Shown: in pieces, positions 1 through 12,064 of the stretch | How positions within the stretch are numbered: the first letter of the stretch is position 1 | Layout: each line of letters starts with the position of its first letter | DNA from: Archegozetes longisetosus | Taxonomy: Eukaryota; Arthropoda; Arachnida; Sarcoptiformes; Trhypochthoniidae | Reading direction: 5' to 3' | NCBI GenBank assembly: GCA_018873245.2 | Contig: JAEMBT020000005.1 | Coordinates: 14,088,001-14,152,000, forward strand | Length of the DNA: 64,000 nt | Made by a program: the position numbers and the translations under genes | The notes under the pieces: model-generated | What the model saw: only the letters and a program-made list of their open reading frames with translations | The model's database searches: none | What the model was told of the DNA's origin: nothing

Positions 1-2
1 TT

Positions 3-640
3 ATGAAGGACACATTTGGAATCGATACAAAAGGATCTAAGGCAAAGATTGCAAAAGCTAATGCATATGGTAAATGGTATTCAATGGCTTTAACAGAATC
101 TGATCATGTATTTAGTTGGAGTCCGAATAAATAGGGATAACTTCAATACAAAATTGAAAAGAAGATTAGTTCACCCAAATTTATAGAAGCTCATGGATTC
201 AATATTACAGATACGTATTGGTTCAGCGAACGAGACTTTCTTATCATGGTATGTAGATATTTTTGTTTTCGTTAGTAATAGATGCGCACAATTAGGAACT
301 ACTATCAAGAATACTAATCAATTGACGCCTACAAAAGTGATCTATTCAAATAAGTTCATTTATATTGCATCTCATAGTCGTCAAAATTTCTAATGAGCTC
401 TCAATGGAGGGCATTTTCTATATCTAAAGCGAATCCGGCAAAGAAGCCATAAAATATTTAAATAAGCAATTCTATTGATTTCATGAAATATTTGTGGACT
501 GTTTCAAAATATCATATAAAGCTATTCATAAACAATTGTTCAAACAGAAAATGAGATCTGTATTTCATTTTCTTCACAGAATAGTAAATATGAGAAAATT
601 GAAAGAATTTGATATAATTTGTTCAGATAATTAGGGCACT
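3..640 (+). pseudogene. Decayed RCC1-repeat (RCBTB-like) gene
   Basis: Three separated stretches translate to RCC1 beta-propeller-like blades. Bases 3-134 give a peptide with YGKWYSMALTESDHVFSW, close to the RCC1 signature H-S-x-A-L-T-x-x-G-x-V-F-x-W-G. Bases about 200-350 give SNETFLSWYVDIFVFVSNRC and then QLGTTIKNTNQLTPTKV, another blade of the pattern GSNxxGQLG. Bases about 390-425 give LSMEGIFYI. The pieces are broken by stops (the TAG at about 132-134) and frame changes, and expected glycines are lost. RCC1 repeats in RCC1/BTB-type proteins act as protein-interaction propellers; here nothing functional is likely to be made. The gene probably extends left of the window. A BTB or other C-terminal domain after 480 could not be confirmed. 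The family call is fair, the subfamily is a guess. Confidence 0.45.
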
Positions 641-1941
641 GTCTATTAATCCATAAATTTAAATAAAAATCAAATTTTTGTTATCGAAAAATTTCATTAA
701 TCTATGATGAGATGAACTCGAAAACTATTTCTGAAGAGTTTCATACATTATTGAGATTGAGACATATTTTTTCGTTCGATGCTATCAAGTATGGGCTGAA
801 GAAATTAGTTTTTGCTTTAAAAGGTTTTATGGCTTGCCATAAGTTGCGGGCATTCATTTTTAATTGACATAAACCTCTTATATTGCATATACAAATCGAA
901 TTGTATTGCGAACTGTTAGAAGAAGTTATCGAGCAATTAAACAGAGAATTAAAACCAAAATGTTCGAAAACAGTGAGTGTTTTGGAATATTATATCTTAA
1001 GTTAATTATTTGTCGAAAAACTAGAAAGTATTCACTATATGCATAAACTAAAGCCTCCAAAATAGAGATTTGAAGTTTGTCAACGTTTTGATATCGAACG
1101 GAATGAGCGATAGATTTGCTAAAATGACTCATCAGTCTAGAGGAAATACATGAATATGATGAACAATCGCGCGCTATCGGTTCGCAAAATCAAAAGTATG
1201 AGGCAATTCAAATGTTCATAACTAGTAAATGTCATACAAAATGGATGTTTATAGCTTACGGGTCATTTCTGAGCAATTATTCAATTTTGATATAAACAGG
1301 TACCAGAGAGACATTATAAAATTATTTCGAAACAAATAAAAGATATTGTATTTGACTTTTCTTATATTCAAAACAATTTTTTATTCCAACATCAACTACA
1401 GGCTTGAAAAAAGGTACTGCAAATTATCTGAATTGATTGATAAGATGATGTCTAATAGAAAATATTTGAAGCCTAATTGTGAGACAATGACAAATCATAA
1501 ATACCAGACGTTTGATTTTTAACAAATGAAAAAAGTAGCAGAAAGTTGATTGATTGAAATAAAATCTTCAGATAGATGTATTTACTCGATCTTTATTCGA
1601 CTTAAAGTAAATTGAAAGCCAACCGAAAAAAGAAAAAAAATTAAAATTGTGCTAATTGTTAAAAATGTATTATCTATAAGTTATAATGATTAGTAGTAAA
1701 AGTATGTGTTGCATATGGTGTAAGATATGAAAACTTTTGAACGCAATTACAAATTAAATTAATTTGAAAGCTCGAAACTAAAGGATGCCTTCACAATATC
1801 GTACTTAAGCGCGTAACAATTTATAAGACTGATCTTCAACTTTAGAAGATTAGAAATTTGTAAACGTTTGCTCAAAGGTTTATCGATTCCTTCTACTTAT
1901 ATTAAATTGTGCTGTGCTTAAATTGTTGTGTGCTTCTCAAA
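641..1941. other. Gene-free AT-rich stretch
   Basis: No open frame here resembles a known protein and no terminal repeats or clear repeats were seen. Short frames look like chance frames in AT-rich sequence. The first few hundred bases may hold further unrecognisable remains of the RCC1-type gene. Confidence 0.4.
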
Positions 1942-2902
1942 TCAATTAACTTCGTTGAAGTTAAATGTTTCGGAACAATCTCTTACTCGATCTCTCTTGA
2001 AAAGGCGCCAAAACTGTCTCAACAATGGATAACATTTCTTGAAGCAGAGAATGACGCGAGAATCAAAAATGGACAGCAAATTGCCAGTCGTTAACTCAAT
2101 AGTAAATACGAGAAGAGCAAAACCTAAAGCAATAATGAATGAGAGGAAAACTGCCTTCACTTCACTCATAGTGAATGGCTCGGATTCGCGTCAAGTCGTA
2201 TCAGTCTTTTCGTGAATATCAGGTCTTAGTCCTTTAGGTTTGAATGATTTTCTGATCTGATGGTCACATATGCCACTTTGATCCAATCGCGATATTCTAC
2301 AAATGCAATGAACTTTAAACTAAAAAGAAATCCATAATTTCAATCATAAACTCATTCATTTCTGTATTGCTAGGTATCTATAGAAGTGTAAAGAAGGATT
2401 AAAAGTGATAGATCTATATGAAAATAAAGTATTTCTAATTTACTATCCATAGGAGTAAAGTTCTAAATTCAGACTAACCTGTAATTGAGTTTGTTAATAA
2501 CAGTCGGATTCAATTACGTCTACAAACAATAAAAAAAGCCAACATTCCAGCACCAAATTTTGAGATGTCATAACCGTAACAAACATATTCTTAAACATAT
2601 TAGATCTCAAGAGATAATGTGCTGTCAAACCATCAATAGTGAAAAATTTCTCTCCAGTAAACAACTTGTGCAGATTCAAATCCATTTTATCTTCCTATAA
2701 GAACTTACTCGGGTTGGTTGTGCAGTCCTTTGCCCCAAAGTCTTGAGCCATTTCTGAACCATCACTGTTGATAAAGTTAGACATATCGAAGCAATCAATT
2801 GCTTTAATTATAACATTTTTCCATTGAGGCTTTGAGTGTAAATCATCCCGTAATTCAGTCTTATCTATAGGTTGTTTGTGTACCAGTAGATCCCATAAAT
2901 GA
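1942..2902 (-). pseudogene. Ionotropic receptor (IR/iGluR-like) pseudogene, C-terminal half
   Basis: Two minus-strand exons are visible. Exon A (2902-2524) follows a good acceptor (ttttctag) and encodes a ligand-binding-domain-like stretch including FTGEKFFTIDGLTAHYLLRS; it ends in phase 0 at a GTAGAC donor. Exon B starts at 2319 after ctttttag and encodes ISRLDQSGI, KGLRPDIHEK, then RESEPFTMSEVKAVF and a hydrophobic helix ending LLVFTIEL. E-P-(F/L)-T-x-x-x-x-K followed by a membrane helix and V-F-x-I-E-L is the typical end of the S2 lobe and last transmembrane segment of ionotropic receptors, which are chemosensory ligand-gated channels. In-frame stops break both exons: TAG at 2697-2695 and TGA at 2193-2191. 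The S1 lobe and pore were not found; bases 3478-3360 may hold one more exon remnant (PPSPSTSEIFRYEAFETCW). Confidence 0.6.
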
Positions 2903-3479
2903 CTAGAAAATTAACGCAGCCAATAACACCAGTACAAATTAGGAGCCATGTTCAGAAGAATAGTCGCTCGAAGTAAGTTTTCTGTTTTCGATTGTAAAGT
3001 CTGAGAATAAGATTGACATATATATTTTAAATAGTGCGAACAATCATCGTGTCGATTGATTTCTGATTGCAAATACAGTACTAATTACAATCAAAGATAT
3101 GATTATCCGACAATAGACTTCTATGTTGAAACATGTGAGAACTGAGAAAATAGAGTGTTGGTTTGCAGATCAAATTATTATTACTATTAAGAAGAATGTA
3201 CAACTATTTTATATCTGTTCAAATTTTTAGTTGAAAAAACTAGCTATCTCTTAGTTAATCAAACAAATTTTGATCAAATTTTTAAGACAGAATATCCATA
3301 AAGTTTTTTGGTATCTTGTTCTGGTTTTACTGAAGATTGAAGATCTTTCAAGATCACCAACATGTCTCGAAGGCTTCATATCGAAAAATCTCCGATGTTG
3401 ACGGACTCGGAGGAACAGCATTATACGATGTCTTTGGCCAAGAGGAACCATTTGTATCTGGTCGAAGTATTCTAAACTA

Positions 3480-6400
3480 CATTTGATGTGAGCCGAGAAC
3501 CTGACACTAATTATGAAAATTATATTTTAATTAATTATTTTCAAAATTTGATGTCTTAGAAGTTGACAGTTTTAATTACTTGGCATCTATGTATTTGGCG
3601 AGTTCTATGATAATTAGCATTAATGGTCCGCACCATTCATAGTATGGAATCGAAGAATGACTTCTCTCAACAAGTTAATCGGCACAGGTTATTATAGGGG
3701 GCTACATAACTGAGCGCATATCTAAAAGTTAAATTTGATAATCCATTGCTCCAATACATTGTTTGAATTTTAGATTTAAGTTTGACGTCATTATTCAAAT
3801 GATGAATACCTAAATTAATCTACGTTGTGTGATTTTATTGAAAAAAGATTGTTTAAAATCGCTTTACGTCTTTAACAATCTATAAGTTGGTATGTTGTCA
3901 TTCGACTGTCGGTTTTTGCAGTGTTGCGGCATATTTTAGCCAAAATTTTAAAACAAGAACTTACTGGTACTCCAAATGGTCCTCAAAAATGTTGCACAAA
4001 CTTTCAGTGTTATAATGGAAAGAATATTTTTAGCTATTTTCATTTATAATTGACATACTCAATTGAGTACGTGTTAGTCAAGTAATAGCTACTATTGATC
4101 TGATAACGAAGACTACAAAAGACCTGTTTTGCAGGTCTACTTATCAAAATGTTGTCAACAAGTGTTTCGAAATCACAAAATTTCATTAAAAACTCCAAAA
4201 TTGGCATTGAAACACAGTTTTTTTGCTGACAAAAAGTGTACAATTTTTAGCAAAGGCTACTCAGATGAATCAATATTCAATTTATAAAGTTTTTAAGCGA
4301 AACGTCCTTAACTTATGTACCGCAGGTAAACCACTGTCCTATTCTATTGTCTCATTTTCTGTCGTCAATTACATTGAAATACGATAACTGATAATCGAAT
4401 AGTGACCTGAACAGAGGGCTTGTTCTTATTATAAATGTTTGTCAAACTTAATCAAAATTAGTTGGCTTATCTAGAGATTTGACTTTAATCAACTAGAATT
4501 ACATAACAATTAGAAAAGCATTAAAACATTTGAGAAGAGAAAAAAGTTTTATATTTTAAGAATATTTGAATACATCTTCACACTAATGGTCTTTTTCTTA
4601 TCGATTAAGCTTTTAATGGAAACTTTAATGATTCAAAAATTTAAATAAGTATTTCTTCGGGCACTAAATTACAAAATGGTTTTATATGACAATTAATGTC
4701 GATCTATAAGTCAAGTATTTGGGCTAAAAAATTAATTATTTATAACAGTTCACGGAAGTTAAACCGAATCAAAATTTTCAGACAAATATTTGTTAGAAAT
4801 AAATTCAACATTTATTATGAAATAGCAAGTTGCAAAATCTGAGAATAAAAGACTTATGAAAATTACTTTATTTCGCACGATAACTGTAATGGTTTAATTG
4901 AGCAAAATTGTGAGAAAATTTCACAAAATCCATGTCATCTAATTCACCACATCTATTATTGTCTTCGATTAGACACAAATTTAGAATTGAAAATTTAGCA
5001 AAATTCAATAACTATTATGTTAAAGTTATACATAGAAAGAGTGCACTCTTTTGAAGTTATAAATAAACATAATCGATTATTTATTGAGTAAAAATTTGGA
5101 AAGTCTAAGCTCTACTAATTTTTCATAACTCTTAGATTTTTAGAATAAAGTAGATATTCAAGTAATTTACAGACGGACGAAAATCCCACCGACCAATGTC
5201 TATATGTAAAAACAAATGACCGGCGAAAGATTCGCCCGTTCGCACATTACCGGCTTAAGAGATGATGCTTACAACTTTTGTATGAAAACTTCAAATACGA
5301 AAGCATTTTTTTATAAGAGATAGATTTAACAAACTGAATAATCAAATAGGAGCGAGAAAGAGTTTGTCAACAGTTTTGATTATACTATTTAATAATTAAA
5401 ATTGCAATCAAAACCTATTTTGTTGAACATTGTTCACTTGTTGCTGGAGAAACTATCTTTTACAAATGATTTGAAGCACAGTAAAAACACCACAAAACTT
5501 CTAACAACAATTAAAAAAACTTTTTAAAATTTGAACTGAATCGAGGAGACACAATAAACAATGCAAATAAATTGACAGATAAAAGAAATCACTGAGTATA
5601 AAGCATTTATCAAACTTGACGAAAACGTTTTTCACATAAACAAACTTGAAAATAGAGACAATAATTACGATCGATTCGCATATATAAGCAACGCCAACAA
5701 ATCTCAAACTTATAAAACTATCTTATATTTATATATGTGTAATTGTCGTCAAAAAAATCTGTTACCGTTTTGAATTATATTTGATAGTCTACTCAAATAC
5801 TTGTATTTGCCTTAATATAAATTTATATTCATTCCTCTCTAGTATTATTACCGGAGAAACAACTTATTGCTATGCGCTTTAAGTTCTTTTTTCGTAAGTT
5901 TTTAAGATCCGCTCCAGTTTTTTTCTGTTCAATCTCTTCACACATTACATACACATAGGTATACGTACGAAGAGTATATATATTTCATTCTGAAAAGACG
6001 AGAACAGATCCGGAATTAAGTATTGAACACATAGTTTATTAGACGCACAACACACACTTAAAAGTGTATTTGAGCATAAGGTATAGCCTGAGGGAAGGTC
6101 GCGGACGTATAGATATAACAAAAATTTTTTCTCTCTCCTCAATCTCTCTCTTCGACCATTATTTAGGTTTATATTATGAATCCGGTTTATTTTCATTCCG
6201 TTAACCGAAAAATTAACTGTATTATAAAATTTTTTACATAGATATTTTTCCCAAAAATTACACGTAAAGTAAACAGTTGGTTTTTAAGTTAGCATATCAA
6301 CTCAAATCATCTGAACTGTAAAATTAATCTGTTCTTAATTTTTTCCTTCCAATACTTTTATGTTAAAGTTTATTAATTAAGAAGATTTTTCATTATATTC

Positions 6401-9160
6401 AATAGTGTGTTGGCTTTTAAATTTGCATTATAAATTTATACATTGATGAAAGGCTTTGAGCACTTGAAAAAGTTGGTTAACCCTTTTCTCGAGTAAAAAA
6501 TCAAAATTTTTCAATAGTTTGTTGCCTTTAATAAAGTCAACGTATTAACAATAAAAAATTGAGTCCTTTTTAAAATTCAAAGACGACTTTCAATATACAA
6601 TTTTTTGCATATATAATTATCATTCGATTATTCTGTGAACTCTCTCATTATAATAAACCAGTTTTTCAGATACTTGCCTAAAATAATTAATTAAAATATT
6701 TTCAATGACTGCTAATCCAAAAAATATAACAAATTGATTGATTTATGCGCAATATAAACGACAGTAACTTAAATAAAGGTAGTAAAATATGATCAAAGTA
6801 CATTTAGTTTATTGAGAAGTATAACAAACTGTCAATTTAGAAATAACTTATAATAAGTTATAAAATTATGAAAAAAGATTACTTACGATCAATAGGTATC
6901 TGAAAAAGTATTGTTGAATTGTTTCGTTATATCACAGAAGTGTTTACATATTGAATAAATTAGTGAAAAGTGTGAGCTTTTCTGCATTGAATAAAAGTAC
7001 TGCGAAATTGCTGACAATTTCAGATAAACAAGTTTTTGGATAAAGATTGGACTAGTTTTTAAACTTAAAAATTGTACTCAAATCTATTTTCTTTGCTCAA
7101 TTCAAATACCGACTGAGGTCTTGTTATACAAGCAATTTCTATGAAGTTCGTACTCGTCAATTCCTTAAATTTATAGCGACAAATCTTGAAATATTAGGTC
7201 TTTTAAAGTATATTACCATTTATTTGTAACAATCAATTTAAGCATTAATATCTAACTCATTCGGAACAACAAGAACTTTAAAACTTGTCTTAACTTTATT
7301 TTAAATCGTAAGCTGTTTTCACGGCAGTGAATAATATATGTGCTTTTTAGTTCATTGAAGCTTCTTAATTGGATACCAAGTATATTTAATAGCCGCGTGA
7401 TTTTCACGTGTTTTTCTACTATGAAAAACATTTTAAGAAATTAAATCACGCTTTCGAAGGAAATTTTTGAAATCTTGGTTCAAACAAATGTTATAACTTA
7501 TAGCTTGACGCTTTTATAAATGTTTTTAATGTTTTTCTACTAAATTATAGCTCGCTTGCATTTTCGACTTCAAATTATTTTCTTTTAGGAAAAAATGAAC
7601 TTTTCGACAATATCTCATTGGTACCAAAAATTAGTTATTAGTTTGAAATGAGTTTTGTACATAAAACATGAAAGCTGCTGATTTATTTTGTAAATTAGTA
7701 CTTATAGTAAGTTGCTAAAACGGTAACAGTCTAGTTAGCAAATCAATTAACTCAAAATATTCAATAAATTTTAGACAGAAGCCCATTTAAAATCCGCTAT
7801 CTATATATTATGAAGCCTTACAAAGAGAAATTATAACCTAATTGTTTAGCATTAAAAAAATTATGATCGAGTGATTTTAAAACAACCGTACTTTTTAATT
7901 AGCGCTCATATAATTGACTTAGAAAATGATTGATTTGCATGTCATCTGCGAATAATACTGTAACACAGTGGAAAGAGCTATTTAATCATAATTGAGTAAT
8001 AATAATTCAATAATAAATACGAATAAGCTGTTCAAGAAATGACTTAACACAATCATATTAAAATAAATTTTAAGCTATATATAGGAAGTGAATTAAAGGA
8101 ATCGATTGCACGACCTTTTTATTATACACATAATTGGAGACTAGTTTCTGATTTCATGTCAAATCGAGGTCTGTGTGCATAACTATTTAGTATATCAAAT
8201 AATGCCGAATAAAGCCTAACGAATACCTGTTTAGGCCAATAATACCTGTTTGAGAGACACCTTTCTATTAGTGTTTTTAAGCGTATAACACATGTTTGGA
8301 ATATTTTTAGGCAAATTTCCTAAACTAATTTTTCTGTTAACTTTTTGATTGATAAATACAGTCTGACTCAGTTATTGGCAACTCGGATGTCAGCAAATGA
8401 TTTAATAGGAACCAATGAACCCAATCATATGTTAGAGTTGAAATATGGAAAACCCGGTAATAGGCAACTTATTTGTTGCACACCGACCAGTTGCTTATAC
8501 CGGATCAGGCTGTATTATCAAATATTTGTTTACTTTAAGACTAAAGCTGTTCAATTTAATAACTGGCTCTCAATTAATTTAATAGAGACAAAGTTTTTGT
8601 TTTTCGTTCTATACAGTTAATACTGATTTCAAAAGTTGTCAACTTTGAAAAGCTTTTACGTACGACTGAATAAAATTTTGTTCACAAAAAAGAACAACAA
8701 CAGAAAATTAATTAAGAGAAATAAGCTATTGTATTAGGAAATAGATTGACCTTAAAATTTTGATGAACAACAATTAAAACCTTTCAGTTAATAAGAGCGC
8801 ATACAAATAAGTAACTGATAATTGGAGGTAAAAAGTTTCAAAGAAATTTTCCAATACTATACCCAATTACTGAAGCGCAACAAAAAACTTGAAAAAGTTG
8901 AAGATTTAGTTCAATCCCCCTTTAGATAGAAAAGACAGTCTTGTTTAGGTTAAAACAACAATCGCTTTAGGCGTAAAGCAAAATAGAAATGTAAACTATT
9001 CTAAGCTCGTATAACAGTATTAGAAACTGTAAATCATTTTTCTGTTTACATCATACAATTTGAATTTGGCCAATAGTTTGGCGATAAGTTTTCACAACTG
9101 CTGAGAAACATATTGCTTTCGTGTCTGCTCATAACTCCTATCTATTAATCTCCTGATTGT
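3480..9160. other. Long gene-poor stretch
   Basis: No convincing exon, RNA gene or element with matching ends was found over about 5.7 kb. The longest frame, 8345-8620 (91 codons, plus), resembles nothing known and has no splice or promoter context. The stretch may be intergenic DNA, old unrecognisable repeats, or introns of a gene whose exons I missed. Confidence 0.4.
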
Positions 9161-11918
9161 ATGAACTTTTGTGAAAAAAGTCTTTTGGATTTTAATATGG
9201 ATTACAATATTTGTAGTTTACAGTTATTGCTCAAGATATTGATTGTTATTTGTATTATAATAGCGTTTTATTTGACGCGCAAATTTATTGCTGGCGGTGT
9301 TTGTCGATCAAAGGCAAGACTTGACGGTAAAACTGTTGTTATCACTGGTGCCAATGATGGTATTGGCAAAGAAACGGCTAAAGATTTAGCTAAAAGAGGT
9401 TTGAAGATTCTTATCGTACATCGAATTATTTTTCTATTGCGCTTGAAAACTAAATTTGAAATGTTTGAGCTTTTTCTAGTCTATCTCAACTTTTAAGTTT
9501 GCAAAATTGTATCAATTTTTTGTATCAAATAATTTTTAATCTTTATGTTCAGAAGTTTAATTCGAATATTTGATTGCAATTTAAGCCTATTTTATTTTGA
9601 GCATCCATAAACGAATATTTCTTAAGGAGTTGAACTAGATTGGTGTGAGTTTCGCAGAATGGCATTTTATGCAGTGAGTTTAGCAGAAACAGGTTAAAAT
9701 CAATTTTACAACTGATTTTCTCATCCCTAAACCTTGGGGTTTGTCAGCTCATTCATACTTATCAAAGTAAAATCAAAAATCTCATATTAATCGTCAGATT
9801 TAGATAAAAGCTTAAGCACCAATAGTCAATAGAAAATAACAAGACTAAAAACATTTGGTCAAATTTTAGATTTTCCTCATTCATTTCCACTAATATTTAA
9901 GCTCAATCTTGAAATTTGAAAACATATAACATTTAACTTATTAGTAGAGTTATAAAAACTATTTAATCGTACTTTCGAATAGTTGAATAAGATTTTTATC
10001 TTATATATCTACTAATTTGGCTTAACAACTCCTATTTACAATATATTGTTTCAAATTGTTTTAGAATCTATTACATCAATAATATAATATTTTTTACGCA
10101 GAACATGAAGTGTGTACTCGAAAATTATTTCTAGAACTGAAGCTTTTCATAATAATTTTGAAAAATAGGGGTTTTCTAAAACCTAAACTGAGAATAGGAA
10201 AACAGAGATATTACACTTTTCTGCTAAACTGACTGGTTAAAATGCCATTCTGCAAAACTGACTTCTGCGAAACTGACACATACGGTTGAACTAAGACATA
10301 TACGTATATATAAGCGAGGCATAGATAAACCCAATTACTAGTGTTAGTAATAGAAAAGAGGTTAACGCTTAAAATAGGATAAGCTTCTTATATATTTTAC
10401 TATAAAAAAGACCATTCATTTATTTTAGCTAAAGTTTATTACTGTGTAGTGAAAAAGTTATTAACTACTGAGTGAAACACTCATTTTTCCTATTTTTCGA
10501 TTTTACGAAAGTTTTTATGATTACAAAAATAGGCGCGGAACAAGTTAAACAATTTTAAGAAATCAATTATTTGAATAGGTGCGAGATTAGTACTACTATG
10601 TCGTGACACAGAAAAAGCAAAACTAGTGTCCGAAAAAATCGTACAATCGTTGCCTACATCTCAGGTAGTCATACATCACATTGACTTGGCTTCATTTGCA
10701 TCCATCAAACAATGCGCCGCAGAAGTCTTAAGAACTGAGCCTCGTATAGATATTTTGATTAACAATGCGGGAATCGGTTGCACTCCTCACTGGAAGTCAG
10801 AAGACGGATATGAGATACAGTTCGCGACCAACCACTTGGGACACTTTTTGTTGACTCATCTTTTATTGGATAAAATGAAAGAATCGGGTACTGGAACCAG
10901 AATTATTAATGTCTCGTCTATTGCTCACCACCGTACGTATTATTGAATATTTTTCGACCTACTATTCCTCATCTATTATCTTAGTGGAGATTAAAGTAAC
11001 TGCTATAAGTTTCTACAATAAAATCATATATAGTTTGTTGAACTTTTAGCTGTTTGTTTGAGAAGTTGCCTCACTTGCAAACATTTTAACCTTCAAATTG
11101 ATTGAACCTATTCCCAAGCAATTTAGTGCTCTCTTACAAGTTAAAGTTTATTCATAGTCGATATATATCAGTGCAAATAAAAATTGGTTCAATTTTTGCT
11201 TAAAAGTTAACAAATATAGAGCTAATCAATTATTTATATATATTCTAAACTTAATCTTTAGCGGAAAGTGTTTCAAATGAAAATATTCATGAATTTTAAA
11301 TAGAGAAGATGCGTTTAATTAGTTGATGCAGTAATTAACAAAAACTTTTGTTTACATTCGTAAAGTGATCACTAGTGAAAACTTCACAACAATAACCTAC
11401 GAAAAGAGGCATAGCGTCATTTTCAAAACAATTTATTTTTCATAACTTTTGCAAATAAAACTAATTTTAATTTAAAATAACCTAACAAAACAGTTGGTCG
11501 CATACATTTGGAAGACGTGAACTTGGAGAACAACTACAACCCATTTCGGGCTTACTATCAATCAAAACTGGCGAATATCTTATTTACCCGCGAACTATCG
11601 AGACGTGTTAAAGAACACAATATTCATGTCTACAGTTTACATCCGGGAGGAGTTCGTACAAATCTGGCTCGACATTTGTCAGCTGGTGTGCACCCAATAG
11701 CCTCATATCTCTTCTTCATATGTGGTATATTATTCTTCAAGAGTGCAAAACAAGGAGCACAAACAACTATTCATTGCGCAGTTGATGAAGAAGTTGGCAC
11801 TCATTCTGGTCTTTATTATTCTGATTGTAAAGTCACTAAACCCGCGACTCAAGCTACTGATGACAAAGTGGCCAAACAGTTGTGGGATTTAAGTGTAAGA
11901 ATGTGTGCAATTCAATAG
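9161..11918 (+). CDS. Short-chain dehydrogenase, retinol dehydrogenase 11-14-like
   Basis: Three exons: 9161-9398, 10579-10932 and 11494-11918, all with GT-AG introns in phase 1 (donors GTTTGA and GTACGT; acceptors aatag and aacag). The spliced protein is about 338 residues, the usual RDH11/13 size. An N-terminal hydrophobic segment (residues about 20-38) suggests membrane anchoring. Then come the Rossmann motif TGANDGIG (62-69), CRD after beta-2 (87-89, favouring NADP), NNAG (141-144), SSIAHH with the catalytic serine, and YYQSK with catalytic Tyr218 and Lys222. Family members oxidise or reduce retinoids, sterols or lipid aldehydes in the ER; the substrate here is unknown. The ATG at 9161 gives the membrane segment and is the only good start. 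No lesion is visible, so it is probably functional. Confidence 0.88.
9638..10284. mobile_element. MULE-like non-autonomous element in SDR intron 1
   Basis: A 647-bp element lies between two perfect 9-bp copies of GTTGAACTA (9629-9637 and 10285-10293). Its ends are inverted: left GTGTGAGTTTCGCAG and, on the opposite strand at the right, GTGTCAGTTTCGCAG. Further in, both arms share GCAGAATGGCATTTTA and AGTTTAGCAGAAA. The motif AGTTT(C/T/A)GCAGAA recurs within each arm. A 9-bp target duplication is typical of Mutator-like elements; an 8-bp (hAT) reading is also possible. No transposase remnant is seen. It lies within the intron and leaves the splice sites intact. Confidence 0.65.
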
Positions 11919-12040
11919 AGAATTGTATAATTTATCATAACTTTACGAGTATATTGCTCTATTATTCATTTATTTGCATAATTCATGTAGAATTTGTTCG
12001 CAGAGATAGTGTTAATTTTATGTCAAATGTCATATATCTT

Positions 12041-12046
12041 AATAAA
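12041..12046 (+). promoter_or_regulatory. Poly(A) signal of the SDR gene
   Basis: A canonical AATAAA lies 123 bp after the SDR stop codon, the first such hexamer downstream in the right strand. The position is plausible for the mRNA 3' end; transcript data are not available. Confidence 0.5.
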
Positions 12047-12064
12047 CATATCGACAAAATGTGA

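Noticed and set aside
8345-8620. 91-codon plus-strand frame with some ordinary codons
   Set aside because: No match to any family and isolated in a gene-free stretch.
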